Source: Chloroflexota bacterium
Lineage (GTDB): Bacteria; Chloroflexota; Anaerolineae; CG2-30-64-16
DNA length: 19,677 bases
Assembly: GCA_029555885.1 (NCBI GenBank)
Contig: JAKPQT010000447.1
Coordinates: forward strand, 1 to 19,677
Reading direction: 5' to 3'
The notes under the pieces were generated by a model that was not told the DNA's origin, searched no databases, and worked only from the letters and a program-made list of their open reading frames with translations. A program made the position numbers and the translations under genes. The first letter of the stretch is position 1; each line of letters starts with the position of its first letter. Shown here one piece after another: positions 14,890 through 19,677 of this stretch.

Positions 14890-16553
14890 TCTTCGCCAAG
14901 GCGCGCTATGCCAACGTCATCCGCGGCACCGAGCCGGAGCTGATTCCGTTCAAGGCCCCGCCGCAGCCCGCGCGGCGGCCGGCCGGCCGCAAGGCTGCGG
15001 CTGCGGAGGCTGCGGCTGCACCGCCTGGCGAGACCGCCGCGAGCGAACCGCCCGTCATCCATCCGGGCAGCACGCTCGCCTTCATCAAGGCACGCCACCC
15101 CCTGCTCGACCCGCTGACCGTCGTGCCGGTGGATATCTACCTCGAGGACGAGTATTTCATCATCGTCATCACCGGGCCGAACACCGGCGGCAAGACGGTC
15201 ACGCTCAAGACGACGGGCCTGCTCACGCTGATGGCGCAGGCCGGGCTGGCGATTCCTGCGGCCGAAGGCTCGCAGGTTTCGGTGTTCGAGCAGGTCTTTG
15301 CGGACATCGGGGACGAGCAGAGCATCGAGCAGAGCCTGTCCACCTTCTCGTCGCACATGACCCATATCGTCGAGATCCTGGGCCAGGCGGATGCGCGCTC
15401 CCTCGTCCTGCTGGATGAGCTGGGCGCGGGCACGGACCCGGAGGAGGGCGCGGCCCTGGCGCAATCGTTGCTCAAGACCCTGCTCAACCGCAGCATCACC
15501 ACGCTGGCGACGACGCATTACTCGGAACTCAAGGTCTTCGCCCATACCACGCCGTTCATCGCCAACGCCAGCGTGGAGTTCGACATCGAGACGCTCAGCC
15601 CCACGTACAAGTTGAGCATCGGCCTGCCGGGCCGCTCCAACGCATTTGCGATTGCGCGGCGGCTGGGACTGCCGCGGGAGATTGTCGCGCAGGCCGAGGC
15701 GCTCGTCTCGCCGCAATCGCTCGAAGCCGAGATGATGCTGGCCGAGATCAAGCGGGCGCGCGAGGCTGCGCTGACCGCCGAATCCGAGGCGAAGGCCGCG
15801 CAGCGCCGCACCGAGGCGCTCAACGCGGACCTGAACTACCGGCTGGCGAAGATCGAGGAGGCCCGCCGCGCGGTGCTGGACGAGACCCGCGCGCTGGCCG
15901 AGGCGGAGCTGGCCGCCCTGCAAGAGGAAGTGGAGCGGGTGCGCGCCGGGCTGGCCGGGCTGCCGCGCGACGCTGCGCCGGCCGCCGGCAAGTCGCTGCA
16001 CGAACGCTGGCTGGCCGAGGCGCAGGACGCACTGGAGCGGCGCGCGGGTCAGGCGCGGCCCCTGCCCGCGCTGCACGCGCCGGAACCGCTCGTCGTCGAT
16101 GGCCCGCTGCAGGTCGGTGATCGGGTCTGGGTGCCGTCGCTGCAGGCCAGCGGCGAGATTGCCGCGGTCAGCGGGCACGATGTGGAAGTCAAGATCGGGT
16201 CGTTCCGGGTCCGGCTCAACGCGAGCCGGGTCGAGCTTCGCGAGCGGGGCGCGCAGCCGGCCGTCCAGGTAGAGCGCGGCGGCGCGCAGCCGCGGCCGCC
16301 CAGCCCGGGCATGGAACTGGACCTGCGCGGCCTGACCGTCGATGACATGCTGGGCGAGCTCGACCGCTACCTCGATACGGCCTATCTGGCAGGCCTGCCC
16401 TTCGTGCGCATCATCCATGGCAAGGGCACGGGCGCGCTGCGCCAGGCCGTCCGTGAGGAACTGCGCAGCCACCCGCTCGTCAGCGAGTTCCGCGCGGGCG
16501 AGAACAACGAAGGCGGCGAAGGGGTGACGGTCGCCAAGCTGGTGCAGCGTTAG
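14853..16553 (+). CDS. mutS2: MutS2, C-terminal fragment: ATPase, linker and Smr nuclease domain
   Basis: This is the rest of mutS2, in the frame one base off from the N-terminal part; the first possible start here is a GTG at 14853 without a ribosome binding site. With one base restored the whole protein is 829 residues, normal for MutS2. It carries Walker A GPNTGGKT (15174-15197), Walker B LVLLDELGAGTDPEEG (around 15402-15449) and the TTHYSELK switch. A coiled-coil helix pair of Ala/Glu/Arg follows, then a small beta domain (VGDRVWVPSLQASGEI) and an Smr domain from 16311 (LDLRGLTVDDM and HGKGTGALR). An Ala/Pro-rich stretch (14948-15067) is inserted before ARHPLL and is unusual. The gene ends with TAG just before the hairpin-rich gap. 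Confidence 0.92.
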   Translation: MRTVEALGDLDLIFAKARYANVIRGTEPELIPFKAPPQPARRPAGRKAAAAEAAAAPPGETAASEPPVIHPGSTLAFIKARHPLLDPLTVVPVDIYLEDEYFIIVITGPNTGGKTVTLKTTGLLTLMAQAGLAIPAAEGSQVSVFEQVFADIGDEQSIEQSLSTFSSHMTHIVEILGQADARSLVLLDELGAGTDPEEGAALAQSLLKTLLNRSITTLATTHYSELKVFAHTTPFIANASVEFDIETLSPTYKLSIGLPGRSNAFAIARRLGLPREIVAQAEALVSPQSLEAEMMLAEIKRAREAALTAESEAKAAQRRTEALNADLNYRLAKIEEARRAVLDETRALAEAELAALQEEVERVRAGLAGLPRDAAPAAGKSLHERWLAEAQDALERRAGQARPLPALHAPEPLVVDGPLQVGDRVWVPSLQASGEIAAVSGHDVEVKIGSFRVRLNASRVELRERGAQPAVQVERGGAQPRPPSPGMELDLRGLTVDDMLGELDRYLDTAYLAGLPFVRIIHGKGTGALRQAVREELRSHPLVSEFRAGENNEGGEGVTVAKLVQR

Positions 16554-16576
16554 CGCGCTTGAGGAGTTAGTGCCGA

Positions 16577-16657
16577 GCGGTTAGAAACCGCAGCCGTCGC
16601 CCAACAGCCTGCGTAGGCAGGCTTCGCAACGGTAGCCGCGACTTGCAGTCGCCGGCT
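16577..16657. repeat. Triple hairpin, REP-like dispersed repeat
   Basis: Three consecutive hairpins fill the mutS2-degV gap. They are GCGGTT/AACCGC (16577-16591), AGCCTGC/GCAGGCT with loop GTAG (16606-16623), and AGCC-GCGACT/AGTCGC-GGCT with loop TGC (16634-16657). The wording (CCTGCGTAGGCAGG, CCGCGACTTGCAGTCGC) is what I recall from repeats found in many copies in Chloroflexota genomes. No transposase or terminal repeats are visible. Confidence 0.55.
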
Positions 16658-16686
16658 GGCTTTTCCTGCAGCGAAGGAAATCTGGA

Positions 16687-17562
16687 ATGCACATTCTCAC
16701 CGATGCCGGCGCCGACCTCGTGGCCGTGCAGCGCAAGGGCCTGACCATCCATGCCGTGCCGTTGGTCTTCACCCTCGAGGGCCGCACCTACCGCAGCGGG
16801 ATCGACATCCAGCCGGCGGAGTTCTACAAGCTGCTCGCGGCCACGCGCTCCTTCCCCAGCACATCGCAGCCCGCGCCCGGCGACTTCGCAGCAGCCTACC
16901 GGCGGCTGGCAGCCACAGGCGACCGGGATGTGCTGTCCATCCACATCTCATCCGGCCTGAGCGGCACCATCAACGCCGCGCGGCTGGGCGCACAGGAAGT
17001 GCCGGAGGCCAACGTGACCTTTGTCGACACGCTGACGCTCTCGGCCGCGGAGGGCTGGCAGGTGGAGGCCGCGGGCCGCATGATCCAGGCCGGCTGGCCG
17101 CTCGACCGCATCCTCCCCGCGCTGGAGCGCATCAAGCAGGCCACCGAGACCTTCTACACACTGGAGACGCTGCGCTATCTGGAGCATGGGGGCCGCATCA
17201 GCCATATCCAGGCGTTGCTCGGCCAGATTCTTGACCTGAAGCCGATCATCGGGGTGGAGAAGGTGTACGGCAGATACGCCATGCACGGCCGCGAACGCTC
17301 GCTCAAACGGGCAGTGCAGCGGCTGGCCGAGATCGTGGCCGAACGCTTCGGCACGACGGAACGGCTGCGGGTCCAGGTCATGCACGCCCACAACCCTGCC
17401 GGCGCGCAGCAGCTCATCGCGCTCGTCACGCAACGCTTCGATGCCCACCTGCTGCCCGTGGGCGACATCGCGCCGGTGCTCGGCGCGCATACCGGGCCAG
17501 GTCTGGTGGGCATCTGTGCCGCGCCGCTGAACGCCTTTGATGGCATCCCCGACCTGGCCTGA
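16687..17562 (+). CDS. DegV family protein (fatty-acid binding)
   Basis: This 291-residue DegV fold protein belongs to a family that binds a fatty acid chain between two domains; in Firmicutes the FakB members present it to the kinase FakA. Visible motifs are TDAGADL (5-11, usually SDSxxDL), TSQPAPGDF (59-67), SIHISSGLSGT (84-94, the carboxylate-binding loop), TLSAAEGW (117-124), RYLEHGGRIS (163-172) and HTGPGLVG near the end. AAGGA lies eight bases before the ATG. No fakA-like gene is in the window. The gene follows mutS2 across a repeat-filled gap and precedes the DUF6391-like gene by 23 bases, so it is probably cotranscribed with it. Confidence 0.92.
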   Translation: MHILTDAGADLVAVQRKGLTIHAVPLVFTLEGRTYRSGIDIQPAEFYKLLAATRSFPSTSQPAPGDFAAAYRRLAATGDRDVLSIHISSGLSGTINAARLGAQEVPEANVTFVDTLTLSAAEGWQVEAAGRMIQAGWPLDRILPALERIKQATETFYTLETLRYLEHGGRISHIQALLGQILDLKPIIGVEKVYGRYAMHGRERSLKRAVQRLAEIVAERFGTTERLRVQVMHAHNPAGAQQLIALVTQRFDAHLLPVGDIAPVLGAHTGPGLVGICAAPLNAFDGIPDLA

Positions 17563-17585
17563 GGCTGTTTCATCTGGGGTATCAC

Positions 17586-18080
17586 ATGGCTTTTGATTCA
17601 CCGCTGTTTCGCATCCGCCAACATCACGGGTTGGAACATGCGACCATCACACTGTTGAGCCGCCGGCTGCCGGGCGTACAGCTCTTCGCGCGCAGCGACC
17701 TGCAAGGCTTCATCGTCGTGGGCGATGTCGAGACCGCGACGCTGGCGTCCGCGGTCGAAGAGGCGCTGGCCCGGTTGCAGGCCGGCGAGAGCAAGCTCGC
17801 CGTACATCCGAACTGCGGCACGAACCTCGTCACCGCAGGGGTGCTGAGCGGGCTGGCCGCGTTCGCCGCCACCAGCGGCCGGAGTCGCACGCTGGCCGAC
17901 CGCCTGCCCAGCGCGGTCCTGGCGGCCACGCTGGCCCTGCTGGTTGCCACGCCGGCCGGCCGTTGGGCGCAGGAGAACCTGACCACCTCCCCTGAACTGG
18001 CCGGGGCCAGCCTGGCGCGCGTGACGAAGCTGGCGGGCGGGCCGGTAGTGCGCCACCGGGTCTCCATCATGCACGCGTGA
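17586..18080 (+). CDS. DUF6391-like membrane protein of unknown function
   Basis: This 164-residue protein has an N-terminal soluble part with RQHHGLEHATI (11-21), GFIVVGDVET (41-50) and LAVHPNCGTNLV (71-82). Two hydrophobic segments follow (about 83-97 and 107-123). The pattern of His and Cys in HHGLEHAT and HPNCGTN is what I recall of the DUF6391 family in Chloroflexota and cyanobacteria. These residues could bind a metal, which is inference. GGGG lies six bases before the ATG. It sits between degV and holA with short gaps (23 and 31 bases), so it is likely cotranscribed with them. Function is unknown. Confidence 0.75.
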   Translation: MAFDSPLFRIRQHHGLEHATITLLSRRLPGVQLFARSDLQGFIVVGDVETATLASAVEEALARLQAGESKLAVHPNCGTNLVTAGVLSGLAAFAATSGRSRTLADRLPSAVLAATLALLVATPAGRWAQENLTTSPELAGASLARVTKLAGGPVVRHRVSIMHA

Positions 18081-18111
18081 GCGCGGCAGCCGGCGACCTG
18101 CGGATGCACCG

Positions 18112-19176
18112 ATGATTACCCTGATTCACGGGCCGGCGGAGCTGCTGCGCGCGGAGACGCGCGCAGAGATCAGCGCGCGCATCGCGTCCGATCCGGAACT
18201 GGCCGACCTGAACACGACGCGGCTGGAAGGCCGGACGTTGACGCCGGCCGAACTGCAAAACGCGTGCGACACGCTCCCGTTCCTGGCCGAGCGCCGGCTG
18301 GTCATCGTGGAAGGGCTGCTGGCGCGGCTGGCGGGACCGCCGCGCGCCAAGGCGAAGGTCGAAGCGACCACGGCGACGGAGGAGGAAGGCGAGGAGCGGC
18401 CTGAAGCGGAACACGCAGCCTCGCCAGAGACGCTGAAGGGCCAGGCGAAGGCATTCCTGGCCTATCTCGACCACGTGCCGGAGAGCACGGAGCTCGTGCT
18501 GGTCGAAGAGGACACGGGCAGCGGGCCCGGGCTGCGCCGCCTGCAGGAGCTCGTACGCAGCGGCCAGGCGCGCATCGTGCTCTGCGAGAAGCCGCGCAAG
18601 AACGACCTGCCCGACTGGATTCGCGAGCGGGCGCGGGTGCGCAAGGTCAAGCTCGACAGCGCCGCAATCAACGACCTGGCCGAGTTCGTGGGCGACGAGC
18701 TCCGCCAGCTCGACCAGGAGCTCATCAAGCTGGCCGACTATGCCGGCGGCTGCACAGTCACGCGCGAGGACGTGCGCCGGCTCGTCGCCGCCACCCGCGC
18801 GGCCAGCGTCTTCGAGCTGGTGGACGCGCTGGGCCTGGGGGATGCGCCCGCGGCAGGCCGGCTGATGCAGCACGCGCTCGACCTCGACGGTGAGCCGCCG
18901 CTGCGCCTGATGGCGATGATTGCGCGGCAGTATCGCCTGCTCATCCAGGTCAAGACCCTGCAAGCACAGGGCGCAAAGCCGCCGGAGATTGCGCGCACAC
19001 TGAACCTGGGCGAGTGGATGGTCCCGCGCTTCGTGAGCCAGGCGAACCGCCACACGGTCGCGCGTCTCGTGCGCGCGCTGGAGCGCATCCTGGCTGCGGA
19101 CGAGGCGATCAAGACCGGCAAGCTCGGCGATCGGGAGGCGATGGACATCCTCCTGGCGGAGCTGCTGACCGAGTAG
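18112..19176 (+). CDS. holA: DNA polymerase III subunit delta
   Basis: This 354-residue clamp-loader subunit opens the sliding clamp during DNA replication. It starts MITLIHGPAELLRAE (a P-loop-like but non-ATPase strand in HolA), continues with TLPFLAERRLVIVEGLL (54-70) and RIVLCEKPRKNDLPDWI, and has the C-terminal collar with LVDALGLGDAPAAGRLM and LRLMAMIARQYRLL, all family hallmarks. A charged Glu/Thr/Ala insert (about 78-105) is longer than I expect for HolA. The start has no clear Shine-Dalgarno. dnaX follows after a strong hairpin; having two clamp-loader genes adjacent is a sensible functional pairing. It ends with TAG at 19174-19176. Confidence 0.93.
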   Translation: MITLIHGPAELLRAETRAEISARIASDPELADLNTTRLEGRTLTPAELQNACDTLPFLAERRLVIVEGLLARLAGPPRAKAKVEATTATEEEGEERPEAEHAASPETLKGQAKAFLAYLDHVPESTELVLVEEDTGSGPGLRRLQELVRSGQARIVLCEKPRKNDLPDWIRERARVRKVKLDSAAINDLAEFVGDELRQLDQELIKLADYAGGCTVTREDVRRLVAATRAASVFELVDALGLGDAPAAGRLMQHALDLDGEPPLRLMAMIARQYRLLIQVKTLQAQGAKPPEIARTLNLGEWMVPRFVSQANRHTVARLVRALERILAADEAIKTGKLGDREAMDILLAELLTE

Positions 19177-19186
19177 CGGCCGCACC

Positions 19187-19235
19187 AGAAACCCGTTTTC
19201 GTGTGAAGCTTTGCTTCACACGAAAACGGGTTTCT
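19187..19235 (+). terminator. 23-bp perfect palindrome after holA
   Basis: A 23-base arm (19187-19209) pairs without mismatch with 19213-19235 around TTT. It begins 11 bases past the holA stop. The downstream arm ends GGGTTTCT and is followed at once by the extended -10 of dnaX, so it may both terminate holA transcripts and affect the dnaX promoter. Confidence 0.65.
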
Positions 19236-19236
19236 A

Positions 19237-19245
19237 TGATAGAAT
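19237..19245 (+). promoter_or_regulatory. Extended -10 promoter of dnaX
   Basis: TGATAGAAT (19237-19245) predicts a start near 19252, about 26 bases before ATG 19278, with GGGGAGG (19264-19270) in the leader. The -35 region would fall inside the right arm of the palindrome. Confidence 0.55.
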
Positions 19246-19277
19246 AACAGTTCGATTACGCATGGGGAGGCGGCCTG

Positions 19278-19677
19278 ATGGCACAGGCGTTGTATCGTAA
19301 ATGGCGCTCGCAAACGTTCGAAACGGTCGTGGGACAGGAGCATGTCACCGTGACCCTCCGCAATGCGCTGCGCGACGGACGCATGAGCCACGCCTATCTC
19401 TTTACCGGCCCGCGCGGCACGGGCAAGACCAGCACCGCCCGCATCCTGGCCAAGGCCATCAACTGCCTGGACCCGGATCCCGCTGCCCGGCCCTGCAATG
19501 CCTGCCGTATCTGCACGGCAATTCAGGAAGGCCGCCAGCTCGACCTGATCGAGATCGATGCGGCGTCGAACCGCGGCATCGACGAGATACGCGACCTGCG
19601 CGAAAAGATCGGTTTCAGCCCGAACGAAGCGCGCTACAAGATATACATCATCGACGAAGTTCACATGCTGACCAAGG
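19278..19677 (+). CDS. dnaX: DNA polymerase III subunit gamma/tau, N-terminal part
   Basis: The first 133 residues of the clamp-loader ATPase are present; the gene runs off the right edge. [23 protein letters not shown] is the classic DnaX start. The Walker A is GPRGTGKTS (44-52), the zinc site uses Cys63, Cys73, Cys76 and Cys79, [12 protein letters not shown] spans 94-105, and the Walker B is IIDEVHML (124-131). GGGGAGG lies seven bases before the ATG. It works with HolA (previous gene) to load the sliding clamp. Whether the full gene makes both tau and gamma cannot be judged here. Confidence 0.96.
   Translation, partial: MAQALYRKWRSQTFETVVGQEHVTVTLRNALRDGRMSHAYLFTGPRGTGKTSTARILAKAINCLDPDPAARPCNACRICTAIQEGRQLDLIEIDAASNRGIDEIRDLREKIGFSPNEARYKIYIIDEVHMLTK

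Noticed and set aside
14643..16472. Long minus-strand open frame of about 600 codons opposite mutS2
   Set aside because: It is a GC-rich shadow: its product is Arg/Leu/Gln-rich without motifs, while the plus strand carries all MutS2 motifs.
14065..16553. Programmed frameshift as the explanation for mutS2
   Set aside because: There is no slippery run at 14820-14830, and MutS2 is not known to use frameshifting; a missing base is simpler.
16606..16623. Hairpin considered as a CRISPR repeat
   Set aside because: It occurs once in the window, with no spacer array and no cas genes.
18067..19185. Minus-strand open frame opposite holA
   Set aside because: It is antisense to a clear HolA, rich in Arg/Leu/Gln and without known motifs.

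Overview
The window is about 19.7 kb of GC-rich bacterial DNA, densely packed on both strands. The mix of gene families points to a member of the Chloroflexota (Anaerolineae-like). These include a PqqD/HprK-type peptide cassette, HtrA-like lipoproteins, a YugP-type membrane zinc protease, a nucleotidyltransferase fused to a mutase-like half, and DUF5995- and DUF6391-like proteins. This assignment is inference from gene content; there is no rRNA or tRNA gene here to confirm it.

Left region (1-2023, minus strand). Transcription reads leftward from about 1988. It runs through an HPr-kinase-like ATPase, a PqqD-like RiPP recognition protein, and a 42-residue peptide gene (660-788) with a perfect ribosome binding site. 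The peptide has a YxxP leader motif and a core that would allow a lasso-type ring (Ala26 or Gly27 to Asp34). No lasso cyclase or leader protease is present in the window. Beyond it, a consensus sigma-70 promoter drives a separate secreted-protein gene that runs off the left edge.

Region 2043-7066. A plus-strand pair encodes a small membrane-anchored protein of unknown function and a PfkB-type sugar kinase. It faces a minus-strand group of envelope proteases: a YugP-like metallopeptidase and two HtrA-like PDZ serine protease lipoproteins. Hairpin terminators separate these units.

Region 7075-13924. A stand-alone dnaK (minus strand) diverges from a DUF5995-like gene (plus strand). A minus-strand sugar-nucleotide pair follows. 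It is a nucleotidyltransferase/left-handed-helix/mutase-like fusion whose stop overlaps, by ATGA, the start of an intact phosphoglucomutase/phosphomannomutase. The fused mutase half has lost most catalytic motifs.

Right region (14048-19677, plus strand). This is a DNA maintenance stretch: mutS2 (broken by a one-base deletion at 14826/14827), a DegV family lipid-binding protein, a DUF6391-like membrane protein, holA (DNA polymerase III delta) and the start of dnaX (gamma/tau). A dispersed-repeat-like run of hairpins lies between mutS2 and degV. A 23-bp palindrome lies between holA and dnaX.

Several promoters share an extended -10 of the form TGnTAnAAT or TGnTATACT. At two genes (the HprK-like gene and mutS2) the -10 lies so close to the ATG that the transcripts are probably leaderless. 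No CRISPR array, insertion sequence, tRNA or rRNA was seen.
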